Below, piece after piece: positions 37,341-46,762 of a DNA stretch of 64,000 nt. A program made the position numbers and the translations under genes. Positions within the stretch are counted from its first letter, which is position 1. Every line of letters begins with the position of its first letter. Below the pieces are notes generated by a model. The model did not search any database. It saw only the letters and a program-made list of their open reading frames with translations, and was not told the origin of the DNA. This DNA comes from Ktedonobacteria bacterium brp13 (GTDB lineage: Bacteria; Chloroflexota; Ktedonobacteria; Ktedonobacterales; Ktedonobacteraceae). The DNA lies in assembly GCA_015099395.1 (NCBI GenBank), contig AP024096.1:62001-126000 (forward strand), written 5' to 3'.

Positions 37341-37634
37341 TCCTCTGCCTTTGCTGGGTACAAAGACGAGTGCTGCTGGGTAAAGGTGAAAAAGTCGAAG
37401 TTTTCATGGAGGTCTGGTAAAGACCCGGCGCCGAGATACGTGCAAAATAGGACATAGGGAAAACGGGCATAAACAGTAGAATATGCTCTTTCCATATTAC
37501 GCTGACATCTCCCCCGAATCCTCGCTCTGCTCCGAGTGCGAATCAGTGAAGGTCTTTTCCTGGTCGGAGAGAGGAGCCACCGGTCGGAGTCTGAGAGTAT
37601 ATTCTCCGAAGCGTTGAAGATGTTCGGTCATATA
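37341..37634. other. intergenic after two-component system 2
   Basis: No gene recognised and no clear terminator. It separates the regulator from a run of miniature elements. Confidence 0.4.
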
Positions 37635-37944
37635 GGCCCAACGTTAAGGACGGAGCCTGATAGCCGCAAAGTAGATAAGTGCGGCACAGTTTTTGGAGGT
37701 GACGCTCTCCAGAGAACTGGTCTTGCTGAGTGCGGGTCAAAACTGAGCCAATAACCTTTCTTATCGGTTGAGTTTCCTCGCTCCTGTGAGGGGTTATCGG
37801 CGCAGTTGACCACTGTATCCCGCCAAAAACTGCGCCGATAACCCAACTCTGCCGATAACTAAGCATGTCAGCGTCCCCCAAAGACAAAACTGGACCGCAC
37901 TTATCTACTTTGCGGCTACAAGCCCGCTATCTTAACGCTGGGCC
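37635..37944. mobile_element. 310-bp miniature element with nested inverted repeats
   Basis: Terminal inverted repeats of about 60 bp: the left arm starts GGCCCAACGTTAAG at 37635 and includes TAGCCGCAAAGTAGATAAGT (37661-37680); the right arm is its complement up to 37944, including the inverse of the latter at about 37900-37919. Inside lies a second 16-bp perfect palindrome (GGTTATCGGCGCAGTT and its inverse, about 37785-37840). There are no coding regions. Long end repeats containing CGTTAAG recall Tn3-family ends, and the right tip adjoins the broken edge of a Tn3 tnpA fragment. No target duplication was found. Confidence 0.6.
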
Positions 37945-39789
37945 CCCAAGAAGAACATGCTTTTTCCATTTCTCAGTGAGATGTCCCTGCGGGGTAGCAA
38001 CCACTTGTTTCCCCACGCGTTGTTGGACTTCTGTCACCCGTTTGCGGGACTTCTGCAAACGGGCTGCATGGTCCAGGGCCTGGATTGCTGGCTCGGAAGC
38101 ACGTAATGGCTGGAAATCGAGGGCTTGATAGAGCGCGAAGAGACTCTTGCGTATCGGTACATAGCGCGTCTCGATTAGATCCAGGGAGTCAAAGTCTTCT
38201 GGCCGCAGTAGCGCTTTCGCAGATGAGACAGTTTGTTGGAGGACGGAGGCAGGCACCCGCGCCAGCACTCGCTCTTTCGCGTCACTGCCCTCTTCAACGC
38301 TTGCCAGAAAGGCTTCTGCTGCTCGTGTGAGGATTGTGAGATGGGCGTTGATTTTTCGGACATTGACCCGCATATGCTTATCCTGCTTCCTCTCTCCTTT
38401 GCGAAGCAGATCGGCCAGCAGTTTATCAAACTGGTCGAGCGCCTGGTCCGTGAAATCCTGTGATACTTCATGCAAGTAGGTGAGCAACAAACTATACCGC
38501 CGCTTCCTTGATGCTATTTTGAGCAATGGTTGTGCGGAGAGCTTGCTACATTTTCGAGCCAGATGAAGTGTCATTTGACAGGATTGTTGGCGTCACCAGC
38601 AGATAACTTGCCGATGATTTTCCCGGTTTCAGCCAAGCAAGCAGTGCCGTATAAAATGGCGAGACATCGCAGGGACATAAAATCACGCTTCACTTTTGTT
38701 CATTCCCTGGTGTTTCTCGTCAGCGCGACACATTATCTGACAATCTGCCATTTTATCTGGCAGTATATAAAGGCAATACAGAGGCGGCTTCTTCCAGCTA
38801 CACACCATTTTATGTGACAAAATTGCCGTATTTCCTAACGCTGCATTTTTCTTCATTCTTTTTGTCCGGTCGAGAGGAGCACGAGTAAAGAGTCTCGCCA
38901 TTTTATCTGGCAGAGAAAAATGCTGAAAAGTCGTCTGAAAGCTGGCTACAAGCCAAGTGTCGGCAAATTATCTGACTGAAAACCGCCATTAATCAAGTCA
39001 AATGACATGAAGCACACGATTTTGATGCAGCGTTGTAGGCACCGGGGGCAAATCCAGTTCTCGGATAAAGAGAAGACGCTCGACGATTTTGTGAATGCTC
39101 TTTGGAGAAGGTTCTCCTGGAACGGCTCTTAGCCAGGCCAATCGGGTGTGTCCCCCAAGCCGGGTTTCGTTTTGTAACAGTGCATCCAGCCGGGTTTTGT
39201 GCTCTTGCGTGAGCCGGGAAGTCAGCACATTGTACAGGTGGTCTTCCGCCAAGCGCAGGACAATCCAGACCAATTTTTCCGTCTGGACTAATGTTGGTGG
39301 CAGGATCTGCTCTTTGCGGAAAAACTCAAGTGCTTGTTCGATCAGTGGAACAGCACGATCACTCTCTAACGCATGAGGCAGAAGAAACCGGGCTGCTGCC
39401 AGATATTCCCGCCATCCGCAACGACGATAGCCACACTCCTTGCAAATCTCATCAATGTGATCATACAAGGTTCCGGGGCGGTTGCCATATTCTGCAAATG
39501 CGCTGACAGGAAGATTGATTTGTTGCGCAATGCTCGTTAAGATCGGTCGCGGAACCTGTTTCTGATTTCTATATTCAGCGAAGGGGCGGCCAGGAAAATG
39601 GAGAAGCGCAAGCTGGACAGCAAAGCCAAAGCGATTAGCTGGACGCCTGCGGCGATTCACGAGTTCTAACTCTTCTGAGGTCAGCGTGTAATAACGGGCG
39701 AGATCCCGATCAGAAAGATCTGTCGGGATCTCCATCATCACCTGACACTGCTCATCGGTCAGATAGGTTGGGATCTTTTTATGGGCCAT
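37945..39789 (-). pseudogene. Tn3-family transposase (TnpA), N-terminal fragment
   Basis: The N-terminal 40 percent of a Tn3 TnpA. From MAHKKIPTYLTDEQCQVM at 39789 the DUF4158 domain follows (DRDLARYYTLTSEELELVNR, RPANRFGFAVQLALLHFPGR, SIAQQINLPVSAFAEYGNR), continuing to NRVLH, where a 439-bp miniature element interrupts it (38569-39007). It resumes with LHLARKCSKLSAQPLLKIAS and runs to LTEKWKKHVLLGG at about 37945. The catalytic domain is missing. Its 5' end is joined in frame to a truncated SDR gene, and no Tn3 terminal repeat lies between them. Confidence 0.85.
38569..39007. mobile_element. 439-bp Tn3-type miniature inverted-repeat element
   Basis: Both ends begin TGTCATTTGAC and remain alike for about 50 bp (20 of the first 24 bases match; later both have CAGATAA-TTGCCGA). 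The element is flanked by the 5-bp direct repeat TGAAG (38564-38568 and 39008-39012), the duplication length of Tn3-family transposition. It has no gene. Its inside carries repeated ATTTTATCTGGCA-like motifs in both orientations (at about 38750, 38810, 38890). It sits inside a Tn3 tnpA gene, which it splits at codon NRVLH. The features match the 'TIME' class of Tn3-derived miniature elements. Confidence 0.85.
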
Positions 39790-40480
39790 CAGGAACAGGA
39801 CCGAGTTGGCTACATCGATTATCTCGGCAAAACGTCGAAGTGGGATTTGCTTCAAATAATTGGCTGCCCGGTCAGGGTCGGCGGTGATCCACGCCGATAG
39901 ATGGGTCAGGACGACGCCCGGGGCAACCGCGTTGATGCGAATACCATAGCGCGACAGGTCAAGTGCCGCCGAGCGCACAAATGCGGCTACACCGCCCTTG
40001 GAGGTATTGTAATGGGACAGGTTCTCTTCCACCTGGAAGGCATTGGTGGAGGCCATCGCGACAATCATTCCGCCACCCTGACGAGCCATGACCCGACCTG
40101 CCTCCTGCGTACAGAAGAAGACACCGGTAAGATTGACCGCCATGATGCGTTGCCAACTCGCCTCTTCAATTTCCAGCAAGGGCTGAGCATCGCCAATGCC
40201 AGCCTGCGCAACCATCACGTCAAGGCGACCAAAGCGCTCGACGCATAAGTTCTACTGCCCGGTGCACATCCTCGCGCAAGCTCACGTTGCCACCGAAGCC
40301 TATCACCGCGCTACTCTCCGGTGACAGCTCTCGCGCCGTCTGCTCAGCCAGTTTAGCATCCAGATCAAAGATCAGGACACGTGCACCTTGCAGAAGAAAT
40401 TGTTCTGCAATGGTTCGTCCCATTCCCTGGGCCCCACCGGTGACGATCACGGCATTTCCGGCAAATTCGTCGTTGCTCAT
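39790..40480 (-). pseudogene. short-chain dehydrogenase/reductase, frameshifted and 3'-truncated
   Basis: An SDR of the classical Rossmann type. The N-terminus has the cofactor motif VTGGAQGMGRTIAEQ; after a one-base insertion near 40240 the frame changes, and the rest reads ERFGRLDVMVAQAGIGDAQP, then IMAVNLTGVFFCTQEA, SHYNTSKGGVAAFVRSAALD (catalytic Tyr and Lys) and INAVAPGVVLTH. It ends at IIDVANSVLFL, where the Tn3 fragment starts, so the last 20-30 residues are lost. It lies downstream of the tagaturonate epimerase on the same strand and may once have been a hexuronate reductase (inference). Confidence 0.85.
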
Positions 40481-40721
40481 GCAAATATCTCCTTTTTCAC
40501 AAAAATTCTCCCGTCAAAGGGTTCCCACCATTCCCGTAGAGGCGTGGGAGATGTAGCGATACCGCTGGAGAACTCTTTCTTCAAACTCACCCGTTGCCGC
40601 TATCGCCTCCGGAGCCAGTGATATCGCTCGATTTCGCGGACGCAATTCCGTTGCCCTCCATTGCGTCCCTACTTGTGTTACGCGAAAGGCCATAGGAAAA
40701 GCAGCGGTATCTGTAGCCCCT

Positions 40722-42164
40722 CTACACGGGTGATGTAGCAAAGGGTGCAAGATGTCTGACGAAATGTGTTTTGATGTAGGCGTGATATGCGGTCCGCTGT
40801 TCGTCCAGGTTGCGGCGAAGTTGCGAGCCGAATGTGTCCAGCACGGAACCAAATGTGACATGCAGGACCTGACGAGCATCAAACTGATTCAGCAGATCTG
40901 GCAATTGTTCGTCAGTCAGGGCGCTCGCCGCCGGTACTTTATCCAACGAGGCAGAGACGTGATAGGTTTTACGGTCGGTCTCATAATGAGCGCGCGCGAA
41001 ATCCAGGATCTCTCTGAATAATTTCGTGTCAATCGATGCGATCAGACGAAGCGCTTCCAGGTAGCTCGTTCCGGCGGTCTTGAGATGCACCAGACCATCG
41101 GTATACTGCATGGCAAGCGGGTAGACGACAAACTTGTCGGAGCCAGTGTGCAGGCTGAGCTTATAGCTATTACCAAAGTAGCGCATAATGCTGGCGTGCC
41201 CGGCAATATTCTCCTCCAATTCCCGCACATCGCCAATATAGCCCACGCCCTTCTCAAAACGTCCCACAAAACGCGGGGCCAGGCTCACAAATGGCACCTG
41301 CAAACGCTTGAGTTCAGACGCGATGTAAAAATGCTCAATCAATGCAGTGGTCGTCCCAGTCTCATCGACCGAGATCTCCATCTCAAACGGCTGCTCGCCT
41401 GATACCTCCTGCAAACGCCGCGTCATGCGTGCCATATGCGCGACAGCCGCACCGTACTTGGCAAGTCCTTTGAGCAGCGCTGGCTCATCGAAGGAGAGAG
41501 AGTGGGTATCGAGATCGAAGCTCTTGAGATAGCGCTGCTGCGTTTCCGCGAAAGAGCTCTGGAGATCACCCCAGGGTAACGCTTCAACCTTCTGGCGCAG
41601 CGTGGTCTCATCATCTGTTTCAGCCGCGTCGTCCACATAGTCGCCAGGATCAACAGTAAAGAAGGTATAACCGGCAGCAACAAATGGCTCAATATCAGCC
41701 AGCGTTTTCAAATGGTCGGCGTCCGCGCCCCAGGGTCCCCGCCATCCTGCCTCGAATGCGCCCCACATCGCATCATCTAGCACCTGCTGGGGAGAGCGCC
41801 CGATTCGCGTATTCTCACGAACCGATTGTTGCGCAAAGATAGGAGCCACACCCGTATTGCCGATAGCTTGCACGTGACCGGGAGTAGCAATGCCCAGACG
41901 ATCGCCAAAGCCTGCCGATGTCCGTAATCCCAACGGGACTGGCTGGAGCCACGTGAGCCGCTGGCGCAAGACACGCGCATGCTCAACACTGAGCGAGCAG
42001 AGCAGAACATCGCCTTCTTGCTTTTCTCCGACAAACCCTATCGTGTTGCCAATAACAGCGAGCTTGCGTTCGCCCGGCACAGCGGTTGTTACCAGGGCAT
42101 AAGTAGTATCATCATGCGTCACAACAGATTCTTTAATAACCGGAAAAATTTCCTCGATAAACAT
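40722..42164 (-). CDS. uxaE: tagaturonate epimerase family protein
   Basis: A 480-residue protein of the UxaE family, which interconverts D-tagaturonate and D-fructuronate and links galacturonate to glucuronate catabolism in the cytoplasm. Recognisable family stretches are PLGLRTSAGFGDRLGIATPG, DAMWGAFEAGWRGPWGADAD, YTFFTVDPGDYVDD, LSFDEPALLKGLAKYGAAVA, MEISVDETGTTTALIEHFYI and LHTGSDKFVVYPL, with His and Asp/Glu residues that would bind a metal. Length agrees with the family. It is followed by the SDR pseudogene and preceded by an APC permease. Confidence 0.8.
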   Translation of the reverse strand: MFIEEIFPVIKESVVTHDDTTYALVTTAVPGERKLAVIGNTIGFVGEKQEGDVLLCSLSVEHARVLRQRLTWLQPVPLGLRTSAGFGDRLGIATPGHVQAIGNTGVAPIFAQQSVRENTRIGRSPQQVLDDAMWGAFEAGWRGPWGADADHLKTLADIEPFVAAGYTFFTVDPGDYVDDAAETDDETTLRQKVEALPWGDLQSSFAETQQRYLKSFDLDTHSLSFDEPALLKGLAKYGAAVAHMARMTRRLQEVSGEQPFEMEISVDETGTTTALIEHFYIASELKRLQVPFVSLAPRFVGRFEKGVGYIGDVRELEENIAGHASIMRYFGNSYKLSLHTGSDKFVVYPLAMQYTDGLVHLKTAGTSYLEALRLIASIDTKLFREILDFARAHYETDRKTYHVSASLDKVPAASALTDEQLPDLLNQFDARQVLHVTFGSVLDTFGSQLRRNLDEQRTAYHAYIKTHFVRHLAPFATSPV

Positions 42165-42378
42165 AGTTCATTCTCCAACTAGACAGGTCTTGCAAGCCTC
42201 GCAGAGACTAAGGAGTTAGCATACCAGCAGTCTTCTGGAAAGCTGCAACTTCATACGGCACAGTGCGTCTGTAACCAAAATTGATGATGCAGGCGAATCC
42301 AGCATCCCGTTTCCTCGTAGCTCGTTCGCTCGCACCATCAAATTTCAGACGATTCATGCTCGCATGTGGGTAGACAAT

Positions 42379-43833
42379 TTAATCCGCCGAAGACAACTCG
42401 GCTGGTACCTCCAGTTCGCCGTCTTGCGATTCAGCATTCAGGAAAGCCTCATGGACTTCGATAGGACGGAACGGCCATACTTTCTCAAAATAGGCCCAGA
42501 TGAGATATGCCACGCCCCCTAATATCACCCAACCTACAGCAAATGGAACAGAAGGGGACGGTGACGTGAAGAAAATGTAAATCCAGCCAACCAGCGCAAT
42601 GAGGCTACAGAGAGGATAGAGAAACTCACGATAGGGACGGCGCAATTTAGGCTGCCTGGAGCGCAGGATGGTGAGTGCACCGATCTGACCAATGAATTGC
42701 ACAAGGATAGAGGCTGCGACCAGCGTATTGATAAGCGTTTGCAGATTGAGGAAGCAACCGATAGCTGTGATCAGACCCATAATGAGCAGAGAAACATGTG
42801 GAAAACTCATGCGCTTATGCAGAGCGCCAAAGGGTTTGAAAAACAAACCATCTTTCGCTGCATTATAGGGGAGGCGTGAGCCAGCCAGCAATCCCGTAAA
42901 CCCTGAGGCAAAGGCCGTTATGATGATCAACAGTGTCATGATTATGGCCGCTGTTGAACCCCAGGTTCGCTGCAACACCAGCGAGCCAATCGTGACTGAC
43001 TTCGCAGCTTCCTGCCAGGGCACAACACCAACGGTGATAATGTTGATGGACAGGTCAATGACCGCCACCGCCAGGATGGAAATGATGATGGAGAGAGGGA
43101 TGACACGACCGGGACGTTTCACCTCGTCGCCCATATAGGCCGTGCTGAAATATCCCATATAGTCATAGATCGAGATTCCCATGCCTGCTCCCAACCCGAT
43201 AAAGAACTGAGGGGTGATAGAAAAAGCATTCGCCGGGAAATCAAAGGCCAGGTGGGGATTGAAATGGCTTAGCCCTGCGGTAACGATCATCAGTACCGTG
43301 ATAATCATCCCAACCCAGAGGAAATTGGTGATCCGCGCGATAGCACCAATGCGTCGATAAAGCAGGGCGACCGTGATGATCGTGAAGCCGACCGCTATTA
43401 AGTGCAGTTGCAATTGTGTCAGGCTCGGTACGAAATAACTGATATAGTTCGAGATACCAATCATACCGGCAGACATCGTGAGTGGCGTGGCCAGCAGGGT
43501 GGTCCACACAAATAAGAATGGTACCAGTTTGCCCGTCCGATATTGATAGGCTTCACGAAGATAGACATAACTGCCACCGGAGCTTGGCATAGCCGCTCCC
43601 AGCTCAGCCCAGATCTGTCCGTCTGCCATCGCAAGCACGGCTCCAAGAATCCAGCCCAGCATGGCCTGTGGCCCACCCATCGTCGTGAGGATGACCGGAA
43701 TAGTGATAAACGGGCCGATGCCGACCATCTGCGTCATGTTGATTGCAGTGGCAGGGATGAGGCCTAGAGCTCTTTCAAATTTGGGTTTCCCCGCTTGTGG
43801 CTTAGCATCCTGAGTGCTCTCATTGTCGTTCAT
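42379..43833 (-). CDS. APC-superfamily permease
   Basis: A 484-residue transporter with about 12 membrane segments. The first helix has the APC motif LGLIPATAINMTQMVGIGPF, and GGSYVYLREAYQYRTGKLVP follows in helix 3. Such carriers move amino acids or related cations by proton symport or exchange. Start 43833 (MNDNES) is preferred because AGGAG lies 8 bp upstream; two upstream in-frame ATGs are too close to it. It is on the same strand as uxaE, 215 bp upstream of it; the substrate may be unrelated to uronates. Confidence 0.85.
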   Translation of the reverse strand: MNDNESTQDAKPQAGKPKFERALGLIPATAINMTQMVGIGPFITIPVILTTMGGPQAMLGWILGAVLAMADGQIWAELGAAMPSSGGSYVYLREAYQYRTGKLVPFLFVWTTLLATPLTMSAGMIGISNYISYFVPSLTQLQLHLIAVGFTIITVALLYRRIGAIARITNFLWVGMIITVLMIVTAGLSHFNPHLAFDFPANAFSITPQFFIGLGAGMGISIYDYMGYFSTAYMGDEVKRPGRVIPLSIIISILAVAVIDLSINIITVGVVPWQEAAKSVTIGSLVLQRTWGSTAAIIMTLLIIITAFASGFTGLLAGSRLPYNAAKDGLFFKPFGALHKRMSFPHVSLLIMGLITAIGCFLNLQTLINTLVAASILVQFIGQIGALTILRSRQPKLRRPYREFLYPLCSLIALVGWIYIFFTSPSPSVPFAVGWVILGGVAYLIWAYFEKVWPFRPIEVHEAFLNAESQDGELEVPAELSSAD

Positions 43834-44124
43834 TGACATTGCTCCTGTTATGGGTCCTGACATATTGAGGTCTAGCCAATTACCTTTAATTGGCTAAAGT
43901 CCGAACTGCATGTTTTCATTAGAGGTGCATGAAACTCCACAGGAGGGGAATGTGCCATCCAGTTCTTGTGCATGATTACTTCACCCTTTGCTTTTCAATG
44001 CAACTAGACCACAGAAGTTGATAGTATGCCCCGATGCACGATAGAGGTCATCAACGACAGTGGGATATCCATTGGTTAGATCTTGTTCATGGCCATTCAT
44101 GAAATAATCGGAGATCTTTATGCA

Positions 44125-44188
44125 TTATTCTGAACGTTGGCGTTGCTGGCAAATTGACGTTTGCCAGCAACGCCAACGTTCAGAATAA
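44125..44188. repeat. perfect 29-bp inverted repeat
   Basis: The arms at 44125-44153 and 44160-44188 are exactly complementary with a 6-nt loop (TTGACG); the inner part is TTGGCGTTGCTGGCAAA. It lies between two divergent genes, far from either stop, so it is not an ordinary terminator. It may be a palindromic mobile repeat or an RNA structure. Confidence 0.8.
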
Positions 44189-44283
44189 CTTATAGCCATA
44201 CCACAGAGTATTTCGTGGTCCAGATTCATACTCTTTTATGAAACTGGACAGGAAAATGATCAAAATGGTAAGGAAATGATCAA

Positions 44284-44307
44284 CTAATAATCAAATACGA
44301 TTATTAG
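44284..44307. promoter_or_regulatory. candidate DeoR operator, site 1
   Basis: The palindrome CTAATAATCAAATACGATTATTAG (arms of 9-11 bp around AAATAC). The core ATAATCAAA recurs at 44608 and 49738, and the second half GTTATT recurs at 49751. It is probably bound by the DeoR protein encoded at 49952. Confidence 0.5.
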
Positions 44308-44582
44308 TTTCTTGCAGAGAAAAGTAACATTTTTTCTTCAGCTTTGTCAAGACTCTCTCACTAATTTCCTGAATTCGCTCAAAAATACCTCAATACGCCC
44401 TGGTGGGATTGTCTGAAGTACCCATTTCTCCTATCGTACTTCCATGATGTTGCCCTTCTCTCTCCTTCAAGCTACCCTGACAGTAGGAGAGCGGTAAAAG
44501 AAACATTTGCGGATTTTGAAAAACGTAGTTGAGTAGAGATGTTTCTGATCTCCTGCTCAAGAAATGGGAACTCATGTTTCCC

Positions 44583-44628
44583 TTGACAAGAAAAAGAGGG
44601 GACGTTTATAATCAAACAAAAATAAACA
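44583..44628 (+). promoter_or_regulatory. promoter of the NagB-family operon with overlapping operator
   Basis: TTGACA at 44583-44588 and TATAAT at 44607-44612, 18-bp spacer, form a near-consensus promoter about 175 bp before the NagB-family start. The -10 box is part of ATAATCAAAC, the same word as at the DeoR promoter, so repression by occlusion is likely. Confidence 0.7.
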
Positions 44629-44787
44629 TTCAAGTAGGATGATCAAATTTGAGTATTTATAAGCGACATGTTTTTTGCATATTCCTCACCCGGGTAATCC
44701 TTTGCGTGAGGATTGCCTTTTTTGCGAGGTTAGCCTGAAAGATCAATGCTCAAACGTAGATTCTATTTGTAGCGGAGGAGAGAAACA

Positions 44788-45528
44788 TTGAAGGTACACA
44801 TTTTGCAAAATGCTCAAGAACTGGGAGAGGCAGCCGCTTCTCTGGCTGCGAACATCATCAATGAACGGATCGCCGAAAAGGGCAAGGTGCGCCTGGTCCT
44901 GTCTACGGGAGCATCACAATTTGAAACCATAGAAGCGCTCGTAAAAAAAGAGATTGATTGGACAAAGGTGGAGATGTTTCATCTCGACGAATATGTCGGC
45001 CTTTCCGAGCAACATCCAGCCAGCTTCAGAAAATATCTGAAAGAGCGTTTTGTAAACCTGGTGCCGATACAGATGGTCCATTTTGTGAACGGTGAGGGAG
45101 ATATCGAAGAGCATCTTGCGGAACTGAGCCATGAAATTCGCAAAGAGCCGATCGATCTTGCGCTGATCGGCATCGGGGAAAACGCACATATCGCTTTTAA
45201 CGATCCCCCGGCCGATTTCACGACGAAAGAGGCGTACATCGTCGTGAATCTGGATGAAAACTGCAAAAAGCAGCAGGTACGAGAGGGCTGGTTCCCCGGA
45301 ATCGATGCCGTTCCGCAACAAGCAATCACAATGACGGTTCATCAAATCCTGCAAAGCGACGTCATCATCTCATCCGTTCCCCACAAAGCGAAAGCAAATG
45401 CCATCCGCTCTTTCTTCGAGCAAGAGGTCACCAATACCGTTCCTGCCACTATCATGAAAACGCATCCACATTATAGCCTGTTCCTTGACAAAGAGTCCGC
45501 TTCAGAAGTAGACCAGAAGCTCTTTTAG
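44788..45528 (+). CDS. glucosamine/galactosamine-6-phosphate isomerase (NagB family)
   Basis: A 246-residue NagB/6-phosphogluconolactonase-fold enzyme. Family motifs: VRLVLSTGASQFETIEALV (phosphate loop), VEMFHLDEYVGLSEQHPASF (catalytic Asp), DLALIGIGENAHIAFNDPPA (catalytic His), and AITMTVHQILQSDVIISSVP. It would isomerise and deaminate an amino-sugar 6-phosphate to a ketose 6-phosphate and ammonia. The start is TTG 44788 with GGAGGAG 8 bp upstream. It heads a rightward operon with a hydrolase and a ROK gene. Near an aga/tag-type gene set, galactosamine-6-phosphate is as likely a substrate as glucosamine-6-phosphate. Confidence 0.85.
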   Translation: MKVHILQNAQELGEAAASLAANIINERIAEKGKVRLVLSTGASQFETIEALVKKEIDWTKVEMFHLDEYVGLSEQHPASFRKYLKERFVNLVPIQMVHFVNGEGDIEEHLAELSHEIRKEPIDLALIGIGENAHIAFNDPPADFTTKEAYIVVNLDENCKKQQVREGWFPGIDAVPQQAITMTVHQILQSDVIISSVPHKAKANAIRSFFEQEVTNTVPATIMKTHPHYSLFLDKESASEVDQKLF

Positions 45529-45539
45529 CATTGCCCAAC

Positions 45540-45575
45540 CTGTATGGATTACCACGATGTTGGTAATCCATACAG
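45540..45575 (+). terminator. 15-bp hairpin after the NagB-family gene
   Basis: CTGTATGGATTACCA and its complement (45540-45554, 45561-45575), loop CGATGT, sit 12 bp after the stop. There is no T-run, so it may be an attenuator or mRNA-stabilising structure rather than a terminator. Confidence 0.5.
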
Positions 45576-45762
45576 AGTGCAACGGAACTGTGCCTGCGAA
45601 CGCGAGCCACCAATCTCGGAGGCTACGAAGATGATTGACGCTCACTTCATGTCTATGGGCGCAGACAAGCAACACCTCTAGGGGTTGCTTATATGGTATA
45701 GAGATGTAGCCCGGATATTTTTTACATAAGATATTCATAGTTATTTATACAGAGGAACAATC

Positions 45763-46740
45763 ATGTCACAGAATACTGATACGAATGAGCAGATGCGTCA
45801 GCAATTTTTGGAAAAGCTAGGATCACTTCCGCAGAGTTGTGCACTAAATGTGCAGGTGCTCGAACGTTATGAGACAGACGAATTTACACGTGAGCGTATT
45901 AGTTATACGGCCAGCCCCGGCGTTGACGTTCCCGCGTACCTGCTCATTCCGCGTCATAGGCAGTCCGAGCGGCTCCCCGCAGTGCTATGCATCCATCAAC
46001 ATAACGACGAATTTCACATAGGGAAGAGCGAACCCGCTGGTCTGGCAGGAAGTGCCAACATGTTTTATGCGCTTGAGTTATGCCGACGCGGCTATGTGAC
46101 GCTCGTGCCCGACCTGGAAGCCTTCGAAGAGCGACAGGCGGTGGCGGAGGATGTGCAGCGCTGGCAGCAGACGAATGAGGATGTGCTTTCGGGTGAGAAC
46201 TATGAGCGCTTTCTCAATATGCATTATTATTTAATGGGAAGTACGCTCCAGGCTCGCTATGTCTGGGATCTCGCACGTGCTGTTGATGTGCTCGTCTCAC
46301 GACCAGAAGTTGATGCTGAGCGCATTGGTACCATTGGGCATTCGCTGGGAGGGCAGGAAGTGTGCTGGGTGCTGCTCTTCGATCGACGCATCAAAGCAGG
46401 CGTCTGTTCCTGTGGCGTGAGCACGTTCGCCGCGATCCAGCGCAATGGCATCAATCATAATTTTGCCGCGTACGCCCCCGGCCTTCTTACCGTGGGAGAT
46501 ATAGATGCGCTTATCAGCACGATTGCGCCTACACCATTGATGATGACGGCGGGCGCACAGGATTGGATTTTTCCCGTTGATGGTGTACGTTATATTGCAC
46601 AACAGGCTGGCGAGGCGTATAAAAAACAGGGTGCGCCCGATGCTTTCCGCCTGAGAGAATTTGCGGGCGGACACGGCTTCCCCGACGAAGTGCGTGCAGA
46701 GGCATATCAATGGCTGGATCGCTGGCTACGACACGAATAA
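45763..46740 (+). CDS. alpha/beta hydrolase, dienelactone-hydrolase/acetylesterase type
   Basis: A 325-residue alpha/beta-hydrolase. Central features: PAYLLIPRHRQSERLPAVLC (strand before oxyanion hole), nucleophile Ser in TIGHSLGGQE (about residue 191), acid Asp in GAQDWIFP and His in AGGHGFPDE. Such proteins with DLEAFEERQ and LARAVDVLVSRPEVDAERIG segments cluster with putative acetylxylan or deacetylase-type esterases. GAGGAAC precedes ATG 45763. In this operon it may deacetylate an amino sugar or remove ester groups from sugars (inference). Confidence 0.75.
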   Translation: MSQNTDTNEQMRQQFLEKLGSLPQSCALNVQVLERYETDEFTRERISYTASPGVDVPAYLLIPRHRQSERLPAVLCIHQHNDEFHIGKSEPAGLAGSANMFYALELCRRGYVTLVPDLEAFEERQAVAEDVQRWQQTNEDVLSGENYERFLNMHYYLMGSTLQARYVWDLARAVDVLVSRPEVDAERIGTIGHSLGGQEVCWVLLFDRRIKAGVCSCGVSTFAAIQRNGINHNFAAYAPGLLTVGDIDALISTIAPTPLMMTAGAQDWIFPVDGVRYIAQQAGEAYKKQGAPDAFRLREFAGGHGFPDEVRAEAYQWLDRWLRHE

Positions 46741-46762
46741 CGTGCGAGAGGAGAGTTCTATT

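Larger units (their letters stand above)
43864..44787. other. 0.9-kb regulatory intergenic region
   Basis: No gene. It holds a very strong 29-bp hairpin (44125-44188), a palindromic operator-like site (44284-44307) and a sigma-70-type promoter (44583-44612) for the NagB-family operon. TGATCA motifs recur at about 44256, 44277 and 44641. Confidence 0.6.

Noticed and set aside
46661..46762. Longer N-terminus for the ROK protein
   Set aside because: It overlaps the end of the hydrolase gene in another frame; ATG 46763 with GAGAGGAG upstream fits the family start (LGIDLGGTK).
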